Source: Desulfobulbus sp.
Lineage (GTDB): Bacteria; Desulfobacterota; Desulfobulbia; Desulfobulbales; Desulfobulbaceae
Direction: 5' to 3'
Assembly: GCA_030602145.1 (NCBI GenBank)
Contig: JAUWAH010000076.1
Location: 1 to 8,470, forward strand
DNA length: 8,470 nt
Of the stretch, positions 1 to 6,574 are shown in pieces (position 1 is the stretch's first letter; each line of letters opens with the position of its first letter). A model generated the notes under the pieces. It was not told where the DNA came from, ran no database searches, and saw nothing but the letters and a program-made list of their open reading frames with translations. A program made the translations under genes and the position numbers.

Positions 1-798
1 CGAGGCGGGGGTGACCAGCAACTCCTCCATCATCAGGTCGAGTTCGCCGGCTCGCATGGTCAGGTCGATGAAGTCGGTGACCGTCGGCCGGACGATGAGG
101 TGGGCCATGCGGCGGGCACCGATCGAATAGGGCGAGATCACCTTGGTGGCACCGGCCCGCTTGAGCTTGGTCTGCACCCCGGGCCCGCCGCTGGAGCGGG
201 CCATGATGAACAGCCCCGGATTGAGCCCCCGGGCGGTCAGGGTGATGTAGAGGTTGTCGGCATCCGAGGCGACCACCGACACCAGCCCCTTGGCCCGCTC
301 GATGCCGGCGGCCTGAAGCACCTCGTCGGCGGCACCGTCGCCCTGCAGCCGCATGTAGCCCAACTCTTCCAGAGCGGCCATCTCCTCCTCGTCCTTTTCG
401 ATGACCAGAAAGGGCCGTTGATGCTCCTTGAGGATCCTGCAAATCTCCTTGCCGATCCGGCCAAAGCCGCAGATGATGTAATGATCCCGCAGCCGGGCGA
501 TTTCCTTGCTCATTCTTCTCCTCTTGTACAGACCGCGCAACTCGCCTTCGAGCACGGTTTCCGTGATCTTGGTGAAGGTATAAAACACAAAAGCAACGCT
601 GGTGACGACCAGGAAGACGGTGAATATCCGACCCGAGGGGTGGATGGGGACGATATCGCCGTAACCGACGGTGAACACGGTGATGATGGTCAGGTACAGC
701 CCCATCCAGAATCCGGTGCTCTCGAAGTACATGTACCCCAAGGTGCCGCCCAGGATCAGGAGGACAAAGGTTGCGGCTATGAAGATGATTTTGCGCAT
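1..798 (-). CDS. Potassium channel with RCK/TrkA-N domain, partial (MthK-like)
   Basis: Read on the minus strand this frame is open from the ATG at 798 to the window edge: 266 codons with the C-terminus missing. The product is a K+-selective pore protein of the inner membrane with a cytoplasmic nucleotide/ligand-sensing domain. Residues 4-24 form a first membrane helix. A pore loop follows with the K+ selectivity filter TVGYGD at residues 43-48, and a second membrane helix spans about 57-78. A basic linker (YKRRR) leads into an RCK N-terminal Rossmann domain: HYIICGFGRIGKEI at 106-119 carries the GxGxxG motif, and the VIEKD strand end is at 132-136. The sequence ends just inside the expected RCK_C (TrkA_C) domain. 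The ATG at 798 sits directly before the first hydrophobic helix, although no strong ribosome site precedes it. The family call is firm; the physiological ligand cannot be told. The gene diverges from the tRNA and looks unrelated to the secretion cluster. Confidence 0.93.
   Translation of the reverse strand, partial: MRKIIFIAATFVLLILGGTLGYMYFESTGFWMGLYLTIITVFTVGYGDIVPIHPSGRIFTVFLVVTSVAFVFYTFTKITETVLEGELRGLYKRRRMSKEIARLRDHYIICGFGRIGKEICRILKEHQRPFLVIEKDEEEMAALEELGYMRLQGDGAADEVLQAAGIERAKGLVSVVASDADNLYITLTARGLNPGLFIMARSSGGPGVQTKLKRAGATKVISPYSIGARRMAHLIVRPTVTDFIDLTMRAGELDLMMEELLVTPAS
511..522 (-). promoter_or_regulatory. Internal ribosome site and ATG for a soluble RCK subunit
   Basis: Inside the channel gene, AGGAG (complement of 518-522) lies 4 bases before an in-frame ATG (complement of 511-513, residue 96). 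This falls exactly in the linker between the second membrane helix and the RCK domain. The signal is stronger than the one at the gene's own start. In the archaeal channel MthK an internal start at Met107 in the same linker makes the soluble RCK protein that completes the octameric gating ring. By analogy this could do the same; no expression evidence is available. Confidence 0.5.
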
Positions 799-847
799 GG
801 GGCGGGCCCGATCGGTTGCAGGGAAAGGATGCCGGCGGCATCGCGGC

Positions 848-856
848 ACCATAGCA
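848..856 (-). promoter_or_regulatory. Possible extended -10 promoter of the channel gene
   Basis: On the minus strand, TGC-TATGGT matches the extended -10 pattern (TGn followed by a -10 hexamer with four of six consensus bases). It lies about 50 bases upstream of the channel ATG, which would leave a 5' leader of roughly 40 bases. No good -35 box is visible at the right distance, as is common for extended -10 promoters. This is a weak call from pattern alone. Confidence 0.3.
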
Positions 857-919
857 CATACCGACGCCCAAATCCACAGGTAACCTGCTGTAACTTCAAC
901 GGCTTGAGCCAAATGGGGT

Positions 920-948
920 TTGACAAAGAACAGCAAGGGGAGTATAAA
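920..948 (+). promoter_or_regulatory. Sigma-70 promoter for the tRNA-Leu gene
   Basis: A perfect -35 box TTGACA (920-925) is separated by exactly 17 bases from TATAAA (943-948), five of six consensus for the -10 box. Transcription would start at about 954-956. The bases after the -10 box are G/C-rich (GCCCATCCTGCCC), like the discriminator of stringently controlled stable-RNA promoters. The nearest downstream gene is the tRNA-Leu, so this is its promoter. Confidence 0.8.
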
Positions 949-958
949 AGCCCATCCT

Positions 959-984
959 GCCCGGATGGCGGAACTGGTCGATGC
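959..984 (+). pseudogene. Remnant of a tRNA-Leu 5' end (acceptor strand and D arm)
   Basis: The segment starting GCCCGGATGGCGGAACTGG reads like the first 26 bases of a bacterial tRNA-Leu: acceptor strand, TGGCGGAA, the GG of the D loop, then GAtGC for the usual GACGC. It aligns without gaps to the first 26 bases of the intact tRNA-Leu that begins at 983, sharing TGGyGGAAyyGGyxGA. No anticodon arm or 3' half follows; the intact tRNA starts directly at its truncated end. It lies a few bases after the predicted transcription start, where a first tRNA would begin. Part of it can also pair as a hairpin (952-957 with 963-968), so the leader of the tRNA precursor may be structured. I infer a deletion between tandem tRNA-Leu genes; chance resemblance is less likely but possible. 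Confidence 0.5.
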
Positions 985-1068
985 GAGCGTGGTGGAATCG
1001 GCAGACACACGAGACTTAAAATCTCGCGGCCTTTGGCTATGAGGGTTCAAGTCCCTCCGCTCGCACCA
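983..1068 (+). tRNA. tRNA-Leu, anticodon UAA, with encoded CCA
   Basis: The full cloverleaf can be folded by eye. The acceptor stem GCGAGCG (983-989) pairs with CGCTCGC (1058-1064), and the discriminator A plus encoded CCA end at 1068. The D arm carries GGTGGAATCGGCAGACAC. The anticodon stem CGAGA/TCTCG (1010-1014 with 1022-1026) encloses the loop CTTAAAA with anticodon TAA at 1017-1019, which reads UUA codons. The long class II variable arm GGCC-TTT-GGCT (1028-1038) is typical of leucine tRNAs. The T arm is GAGGG-TTCAAGT-CCCTC (1041-1057). It is preceded by a strong promoter; no clear terminator hairpin follows before the regulator gene starts. Confidence 0.97.
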
Positions 1069-1128
1069 GCCCCCCTCACTTTCGCCCTCAAGCCCTAACC
1101 ACCCCGATCGAAACACAGGCGAGACGCC

Positions 1129-3762
1129 ATGCTTCCACCGGCTGCATTCAGGTCGCCCACTTTTTCCGACAAGTTTTTTCCTCCCCAGATCGACAGCAGC
1201 CATTTCCTGCTTCGCGAACGCATCATCGGGCTTCTTCAGGGTGGCAGCGGAGCCAGCCGGTCCTGCATCGTGGTGGAGGGCCAGCCGGGACAGGGAAAAA
1301 CCACCGCCATCAAACAGTATCTGGACCACATCGGGGTCGCTGCGGTTTGGTACCGCGTCGGCCCGGAGGATGCCGATCCGGGCTTTTTCATGCAGGCTCT
1401 TTCCGCCTGTCTCGCCACCGTGCTGGTCGATTACCCTTCAGCGGCAACCGCCCGCATCCTGGCCGGAGGCGATCTTACCCCCCTCGATCTGCCCCGGCAG
1501 ATGGACATGCTGCTGCGCGACCTGCACCAGTGCCTGCGGGGTGAACTGCACCTGGTGTTCGACGATCTGCAGCATCTGCTCTCCCATCCCTCCAGCCTGT
1601 TCATCCTCAACACCCTGCTCGAATCGGCCCCCGGCACACTACACACCATCCTCATCTCCCGGGAACCGCTCGCCGGACTGGCCCGCCTGGAGCGCGAACC
1701 ACTCCCGCTCCGTCTTGACCATCGCATCCTGGCCATGAACGAAGATGAGGCCGCCGATTTCTTTCATCACATTGTCGGGATCGATGTTCCCCTCGACCAG
1801 ACCAGGGAGGTCATCCGGCTCACGGACGGCTGGGCCATGGGCATCCGCCTGCTCGGCCTGCATCTGGAACAGGGCCACGGCACCATTGTCCCGCCGGCAG
1901 GGCTAAACCGTCAGACAGACGGCTGCCGTCAACTTTTCACCTATTTCGGCCAGGAGATTTTCACCCTGCTTGATGAGGCGATCCACAGACCGCTCCTTCT
2001 CCTTGCCCTGCTCGACGAGATTCCGGTGGCCCTGGCCATTGAACTCACCGGCATGCCCGACATAGGTTCCATGCTGGGCGACATGGCCAAACGCAACATC
2101 TTTCTCCACCCCCTCGACCCCGAGGGGACCACCTATGGCTGCCACCATCTCTTTCAACAGTTTCTCCGGGACAAGGCGCGGCAGACCCTGAGCCGGGAAA
2201 CGCTGGTTGATGCGTATCGCCGGGCCGCCGCCTACCATCTGGCTCGGGGCAACCCGGCCCAGGCACTCCATTTCCTCCTGCTGGCCGAGGATTTTCAACA
2301 ACTGGAAGACGTGTTGCGGCAAACGGGCATGCCCCTTCTCGCCACGAACCGGGCCGCAACCCTGGCCGCTCTGCTCGGCCGCATCCCGGAAACCATGCTG
2401 CACCAACTGGGTTGGTCCTCGTTTTTTCTGGCCCTGGCCCTGATGGATTCAACACCGACCAATGCCCTGCCCCTGCTCGACCGCGCCCTGACCCTGTTTT
2501 CCGACCAGGGCGACGAGGTCGGCGAACTGCTCAGCCTGACCCACTGCATCTCCGTCTGTATCACCACCACCGGACACTACCGGGATGGCGAACCTTTCCT
2601 GCTTCGAGCCGTGGAACTCTTCTCGCGGGTTGCCGATGCCCTTGACACCGCCACCACCATCCTGGTGGCACGCAGCCTGGCCATGGGGTACTGCATCTTC
2701 CTTGCCGAAGTCGACGAGGCCAACCGGTTCGGCTCCCTGGCCCTGACCCTGGCCCGCAGGGAACAGTTGACCAACCTCGAAGCCGCCCTCCTGATGGTGA
2801 TGGGGTACATCCGCATCTTCGCCGGCCACACCTCCCTGGTTCGGATGTATCTCGAACAGGCCGCCCCCCTAGTACACCATCCCGAAGTGGGGACGTTCAA
2901 CCGCCTCTCCATCCGCATGATGCTGTTCAACTTTCTCTTCCATGATGGCGATTTCAACAATTATCTCCTGCAAAAAAATCAACTGATCGAACTGCTGGGC
3001 ATCGAACTGGTCACCCAGTCCATCGCCGGCCCGTTTTGCTCCATCTGGGAGATGGATATCGCCTTGAGCAAGGGGGATGCGGTCGCTGCCCTCGACATCG
3101 CCGCCCAAGCCCTGGCCCGCAACGCTCTCAGCCCGCATGTTGTCAGCCAGATACTCCACCTCAAGGGAGTGGCCCTGGCTCTGGAGGGCCACCACGATCG
3201 GGCCCTGGCCGCCGCCTGCGAGTCGGTCGAGCTGCGGAACTCGGCTGGCGGCCTCTATTTCATCACCTTGAACAAAGTGCTCACGGGAGTGACCCATACC
3301 CTGTGCGGCCACCATGAGAAAGGTCTCCGGTTGCTCGACCAAGGGATCGAGGATGCCCGCCGCATGCCCACCGAATATCTGGAGGCCTGCGGCTTGCTGC
3401 ACCGGGCCGACACCCTGTGGACCACCGGTCGGCACCAGGCGGCTCTCAAGGACATCGAAGCCGGCATGCGTCTGCTCTGCCGCAACGGATACCGGCATCT
3501 GTGGGCCTGGACACCCGCATCGAAGGCGCGCGTGCTGTCCCTGGCCGTTCGTCATCGCTTCGAACCCGCCTGTGCCCGTACCCTTGCCGCCGACCGGTTG
3601 AACCTCTCCATCCTCGATGACGGCACGGCCATCCCCCTGCTCGATCTCCGCACGCTCGGCGATCTTTCGATCATGTGCCAGGGAACCCCCCTGTTGAAGT
3701 CCGAAGCCCTGACCCCCCTGCAACGGGAACTGCTGGCCCTGCTTCTTGCCACCCCGGCCTGA
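1129..3762 (+). CDS. MalT-like STAND ATPase transcriptional regulator, N-terminal 877 residues (frameshifted)
   Basis: This is a large cytoplasmic signal-responsive regulator of the STAND P-loop ATPase class. The Walker A motif GQPGQGKT is at residues 51-58. The Walker B strand HLVFDD ends in D145-D146. The ISRE motif with Arg178, at the usual MalT sensor position, and a TDGWAMGIRLLGL motif near 232-244 mark the ATPase/winged-helix module seen in MalT and related LuxR-type activators. Residues of about 350-820 are Ala/Leu-rich helical hairpins, likely TPR-like, the expected ligand-sensing solenoid. From about residue 838 (LDLRTLGDLSIMCQGTPL) the C-terminal winged helix of BTAD-type regulators begins, but the frame hits TGA at 3760 in the middle of it. 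The remainder continues at once in another frame (next entry). Adding one base near 3755 gives a single 1,099-residue protein. The start ATG has only a modest upstream AGGCGAG. It lies upstream of a secretion gene pair on the same strand and is a candidate regulator of it by position only. Confidence 0.85.
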   Translation: MLPPAAFRSPTFSDKFFPPQIDSSHFLLRERIIGLLQGGSGASRSCIVVEGQPGQGKTTAIKQYLDHIGVAAVWYRVGPEDADPGFFMQALSACLATVLVDYPSAATARILAGGDLTPLDLPRQMDMLLRDLHQCLRGELHLVFDDLQHLLSHPSSLFILNTLLESAPGTLHTILISREPLAGLARLEREPLPLRLDHRILAMNEDEAADFFHHIVGIDVPLDQTREVIRLTDGWAMGIRLLGLHLEQGHGTIVPPAGLNRQTDGCRQLFTYFGQEIFTLLDEAIHRPLLLLALLDEIPVALAIELTGMPDIGSMLGDMAKRNIFLHPLDPEGTTYGCHHLFQQFLRDKARQTLSRETLVDAYRRAAAYHLARGNPAQALHFLLLAEDFQQLEDVLRQTGMPLLATNRAATLAALLGRIPETMLHQLGWSSFFLALALMDSTPTNALPLLDRALTLFSDQGDEVGELLSLTHCISVCITTTGHYRDGEPFLLRAVELFSRVADALDTATTILVARSLAMGYCIFLAEVDEANRFGSLALTLARREQLTNLEAALLMVMGYIRIFAGHTSLVRMYLEQAAPLVHHPEVGTFNRLSIRMMLFNFLFHDGDFNNYLLQKNQLIELLGIELVTQSIAGPFCSIWEMDIALSKGDAVAALDIAAQALARNALSPHVVSQILHLKGVALALEGHHDRALAAACESVELRNSAGGLYFITLNKVLTGVTHTLCGHHEKGLRLLDQGIEDARRMPTEYLEACGLLHRADTLWTTGRHQAALKDIEAGMRLLCRNGYRHLWAWTPASKARVLSLAVRHRFEPACARTLAADRLNLSILDDGTAIPLLDLRTLGDLSIMCQGTPLLKSEALTPLQRELLALLLATPA

Positions 3763-4427
3763 AACTGCCCCAGGAGAGTATCTGCCTTCACTTCTGGCCG
3801 GACAGTCCCCAGGCCACGGTGAAAATCAAGTTCGACACCCTGATCTCACGGCTGCGTAAAACGCTGGCCGAGGTGCTGCCGGGCAATACCTCCCATCTCT
3901 ACCTCAACCGGGAAAAGGGCATGCTCTGGCTGGCCCACTGCCGAATCGACGCCCATTCCTTCCTGGACAGCGTCAAGCGGGGCATGGTCCACTATCGGTT
4001 GCAGGAATTCTGGCAGGCCGGCAACGCGTTTGCCACCGCCGAGCCCTTGTGGCAGGGAGAGTTTGTTCCCGGGGTGGCGGGTGACGACCGGATTCGTCTG
4101 TTCCGTGACAGCCTGGTTGCCGCGCTGGCCGATATGGCCGAAGCCTGGAGCGACCTGCTGGTCCGGTCGGATCGTTTCGCCGCTGCCATCCATGTGATCG
4201 ACAAGGCCCTGCTCTTCGACCCCTTGAACGATCAACTCTACACCATCCTCTACCGTCTGGAAGGTCGGCGTTCGGCCATGCATGCCCGCCGGGTGGTCCA
4301 GCGGTATGAACGCATCCTTCGCCAGGAAGGGTACCACGAACGGGAGATCGCCGAGCAGACAAGGTCGCTGGCCGCGGCACCCGGCTTTCTTGCCTATGCA
4401 CCTATCCCCATTTCCCGCCGCTCCTGA
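3756..4427 (+). CDS. C-terminal winged-helix/BTAD part of the same regulator, displaced by a -1 frameshift
   Basis: The frame that takes over at 3756 begins GLKLPQESICLHFWPD, which continues the broken winged helix of the preceding entry (LLALLLATP joined to GLKLPQES). The helix SRLRKTLAEVL and a beta-hairpin region follow. From about 3945 (IDAHSFLDSV) to about 4390 comes a bacterial transcriptional activator domain (BTAD): WQGEFVPGV, helical repeats around FDPLNDQLYTILYRL, then RRVVQRYERILRQEG. BTAD follows the DNA-binding domain in AfsR/SARP-type regulators and in large STAND regulators. The first ATG in this frame (3675) lies inside the upstream coding part, where the frame shows no family similarity, and no ribosome site suggests independent initiation. 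I therefore read this as the severed C-terminus, not a separate gene. Without it the upstream product lacks a complete DNA-binding domain. Confidence 0.8.
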   Translation, partial: GLKLPQESICLHFWPDSPQATVKIKFDTLISRLRKTLAEVLPGNTSHLYLNREKGMLWLAHCRIDAHSFLDSVKRGMVHYRLQEFWQAGNAFATAEPLWQGEFVPGVAGDDRIRLFRDSLVAALADMAEAWSDLLVRSDRFAAAIHVIDKALLFDPLNDQLYTILYRLEGRRSAMHARRVVQRYERILRQEGYHEREIAEQTRSLAAAPGFLAYAPIPISRRS

Positions 4428-4442
4428 GCACGCTGGTCCGCC

Positions 4443-4476
4443 CGGGTAAATTTTTGTTACCCGCCCCACTTTTTTC
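4443..4476 (+). terminator. Probable rho-independent terminator after the regulator
   Basis: CGGGTAA (4443-4449) and TTACCCG (4457-4463) form a perfect 7-bp stem with a 7-base loop. Six T residues follow at 4470-4475, after a short CCCCAC gap. The position, 16 bases after the regulator's stop and before the TolC gene, fits termination. The gap before the T-run makes it imperfect. The palindrome GGGTAA...TTACCC could alternatively be an operator. Confidence 0.55.
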
Positions 4477-4545
4477 TCCTCTCCCCCGCCGTTGTAAGGA
4501 AATTGTCAGCCCCTGCTGCTAGGCTACTTGCACAGAAGTTAAAGA

Positions 4546-4564
4546 GGCCCCGGGTCGACGGGCC
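4546..4564 (+). other. Small GC-rich hairpin in the TolC leader
   Basis: GGCCC (4546-4550) pairs with GGGCC (4560-4564) around a 9-base loop, ending 17 bases before the ribosome site of the TolC gene. It may sit in the mRNA leader. I see no convincing promoter between the terminator and the gene: TTGTCA at 4503 with TACTTG at 4525 is the best pair, and it is weak. A role in translation control is only a possibility. Confidence 0.2.
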
Positions 4565-4581
4565 GGTTTCATTACCGCATC

Positions 4582-4588
4582 AAGGGAG
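4582..4588 (+). promoter_or_regulatory. Ribosome binding site fixing the TolC start at 4596
   Basis: AAGGGAG lies 7 bases before the ATG at 4596. This decides the start against a longer frame beginning with TTG at 4503, whose extra 31 residues would bury the signal peptide and which has no ribosome site of this quality. Confidence 0.75.
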
Positions 4589-4595
4589 AAAGAGC

Positions 4596-5966
4596 ATGGG
4601 TTGGCAGTGGGCTACACGGGTTTGGGAACGGACGTTTCAACAGATGCTGGCCGGACTGGCCATGACCTGCTTCCTCACACTTCCCACCCATACGGCCGGT
4701 GCAGCCGGACTGATGGACCTCCTCGACCTGGCACAGAAAAACGATCCCGTCCTGCAGGCTGCGCTGGCTAAAAAGCAGGGAGTCCAGGAGCACCGCAGCC
4801 AGGCCCTCGCCCGTCTCCTGCCCACCCTGGCCGCGTCGGCCGAATACGCGCAGACCTACCAGGACATCCGCAGCAGCGACAACACCGTCTTCGCAGTCGG
4901 CAAAACCGACTACAGCAGTACCAATTTCGGCCTGACCCTCACCCAGCCGGTGTTCAATTGGGAGATGATCGTCGGCTATCAGCAGGCCGGCGCAGAATCC
5001 CTCCGTGCCGAAGCCGAATACCAGATAGCCGTCCAGGACCTGATCATCCGGGTGGCGGAGTTGTACATGAAGGCCCTGGCCGCCAGGGACCAGCTGACTT
5101 TCGTCAGGGCCGAGCAAGCCGCCGTCGAAAAGCACTTCGAACTGGCCAGCGGGCGATTCAGCAAAGGGTTGATCCCGATCACCGACATGCATGATGCCAA
5201 AGCGCGTCGGGCAACGGTCAGCGCCCAGACCATCGAGGCCGAAAACCGCCTCGACGATGCCCTGCAAGCCCTGCATGAGGTGACCGGCCAACCGGTGACC
5301 GACCTCGATCCGCTACGACCGGATATCGTCCCGACCGACCCCGACCCTACCGATGTGGAGACATGGGTCAAAGCAGCGGTCAAACAGAATCCGGCCATCA
5401 TCCTCCACAAGCAAGCCGTGGAAATGGCCGACAAGGAAGTCGCCCGCCACAATGCCGCCCATCTGCCGACCGTCGACCTGGTGGGCAGTTTTACCAACGA
5501 GGAGACCGACGGCACCCTTTACGGGGGCGGCAGCGAGATCGACAACACCAAGGTGATGCTCAGGCTCAACGTGCCCCTCTACCAGGGTGGCATGACCCGC
5601 TCGAAGGTGGCCGAAGCCGAGCATCAGCGCAATGCCGCCCGCCAGGAACTGATCCGCCAGACCCGAGCGGTCGAACGTCAGACCCGCAGCGCCTTTCTGG
5701 GCGTCAAGAGCGCCATCAACCGAGTGGAAGCGTTGCACCAGTCGGTCACCTCCAATCAGTCGGCCCTGGATGCCAAGCAGGAAGGCTTCCTCTCCGGGCT
5801 GTACACCAGCCTTGCGGTCCTGGACGCCGAACGCGATCTCTATCTGACCAAGCAGGAGTACGCCAGGGCTCGCTACGAATATCTGCTCAACAGCCTGAAG
5901 CTGAAAAAATCCACCGATACCCTGAGCAACCGGGATATCGGGCAGATGGCGCAACTGTTCCGCTGA
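4596..5966 (+). CDS. TolC-family outer membrane protein (type I secretion channel), 456 residues
   Basis: This is the outer-membrane exit duct of a type I secretion or efflux system, a trimeric beta-barrel with a periplasmic alpha-helical tunnel. The N-terminus is a signal peptide: a positively charged start, hydrophobic core MLAGLAMTCFLTLP (17-30) and likely cleavage near THTAGA (31-36). Two OEP repeats follow. The first opens with LMDLLDLAQKNDPVLQAAL and contains TLTQPVFNW (114-122). The second contains LNVPLYQGGMTRSKVAEAEHQ, with VPLYQGG at 326-332, and LYTSLAVLDAERDLYLTKQEYARARYEYL near the end. Length and motifs match the TolC type I secretion subfamily. The giant repeat protein begins 56 bases downstream on the same strand, so TolC and cargo are probably co-transcribed. 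No ABC transporter or membrane-fusion gene is in the window; they may lie downstream or elsewhere. Confidence 0.92.
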   Translation: MGWQWATRVWERTFQQMLAGLAMTCFLTLPTHTAGAAGLMDLLDLAQKNDPVLQAALAKKQGVQEHRSQALARLLPTLAASAEYAQTYQDIRSSDNTVFAVGKTDYSSTNFGLTLTQPVFNWEMIVGYQQAGAESLRAEAEYQIAVQDLIIRVAELYMKALAARDQLTFVRAEQAAVEKHFELASGRFSKGLIPITDMHDAKARRATVSAQTIEAENRLDDALQALHEVTGQPVTDLDPLRPDIVPTDPDPTDVETWVKAAVKQNPAIILHKQAVEMADKEVARHNAAHLPTVDLVGSFTNEETDGTLYGGGSEIDNTKVMLRLNVPLYQGGMTRSKVAEAEHQRNAARQELIRQTRAVERQTRSAFLGVKSAINRVEALHQSVTSNQSALDAKQEGFLSGLYTSLAVLDAERDLYLTKQEYARARYEYLLNSLKLKKSTDTLSNRDIGQMAQLFR

Positions 5967-6022
5967 ATTACCGACCGAAGGCGCGACCTGTCGGCCACAA
6001 GCGACCGATCCGAGGATAGATT

Positions 6023-6574
6023 ATGTTGCGACAACTGTACAAGAATATCAGGGCAAAACAGCAGAGCAAACAGCCCGTGACCAGCCGCCGCAGGATGCAG
6101 TTCGAAACCCTGGAGCCTCGCATTCTGCTGTCGGCCGACCTGGGGATAGAACAACCCCGGGCCGCCGCCCAGGCCGAGATGCTGCCGGCGCAGCATGCCG
6201 ACCTCGACGACGGCGGACATGCGGATCAGCAGACGACTGCGGCGGCCGCGGCGGCCGGTGCCGCCAAAGTGGAACTCATCGTTGTCGACGGGGCGCTGAC
6301 AGACCCGCAGTCCCTAATCGCGGGACTGCAAGCCCAAAACGGGGTCAGCTACGAAATTCACACCCTCGACAGTCAATCCGATGGCATGGCGCAAGTGACC
6401 GCCCTGCTCCAGGACCGTTCCGACATCTCGGCCATTCATCTGTTCAGCCACGGCTCCAGCGGCCACCTGACGCTGGGTTCCACCACCTTTGGCACCGACT
6501 GCCTCGCCCGATATGGTGCCGATCTGGCAATCTGGGGGCAGGCTCTGACCACCGACGGCGACATCCTGCTCTAA
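6023..6574 (+). CDS. LEPR-XLL/DUF4347 giant secreted protein, N-terminal 183 residues up to an in-frame TAA
   Basis: The ATG at 6023 is preceded by GAGGAT at 6012-6017. Residues 1-40 form a basic N-terminus ending in FETLEPRILLSAD, the LEPR-XLL signature (LEPRILL at 30-36) found at the start of very large surface/secreted repeat proteins. An Ala-rich linker (about 73-81) leads to a DUF4347 domain from about residue 82: VELIVVDGAL, HTLDSQSDGMAQV, AIHLFSHGSSGHLTLG (138-153) and DGDILL. In the family DGDILL continues as YGC(D/N). Here codon 184 is TAA and the next codons read GCDIGAGAGG, so the family sequence resumes in the same frame. Translation would end in the middle of DUF4347 unless the stop is read through or is an error. 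There is no Sec signal peptide; export through the adjacent TolC by type I secretion is the natural inference. Confidence 0.85.
   Translation: MLRQLYKNIRAKQQSKQPVTSRRRMQFETLEPRILLSADLGIEQPRAAAQAEMLPAQHADLDDGGHADQQTTAAAAAAGAAKVELIVVDGALTDPQSLIAGLQAQNGVSYEIHTLDSQSDGMAQVTALLQDRSDISAIHLFSHGSSGHLTLGSTTFGTDCLARYGADLAIWGQALTTDGDILL

Noticed and set aside
877..887. Inverted repeat CAGGTAACCTG between the channel gene and the tRNA promoter
   Set aside because: Only 5 bp per arm with a one-base centre, not repeated nearby and not overlapping either promoter. Too short to call an operator.
100..1098. Open frame of 332 codons on the plus strand
   Set aside because: It is antisense to the channel gene, whose selectivity filter and Rossmann motif are unmistakable, and it then runs through the tRNA-Leu.
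2869..3723. Open frame of 284 codons on the minus strand inside the regulator gene
   Set aside because: It is a GC-rich shadow frame with no domain signature, opposite clear helical-repeat coding sequence.
3740..3765. Programmed -1 ribosomal frameshift in the regulator
   Set aside because: No slippery heptamer in the right phase, no upstream Shine-Dalgarno-like stimulator and no clear downstream hairpin. A single-base loss explains the data more simply.
4503..4595. TTG start giving a 31-residue longer TolC protein
   Set aside because: The ATG at 4596 has a good ribosome site and places the signal peptide at the N-terminus.
6572..6574. Recoding of the stop as an unusual amino acid
   Set aside because: The codon is TAA, which is not used for selenocysteine or pyrrolysine. 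The family residue is Tyr, one base away, so mutation or error is more likely.
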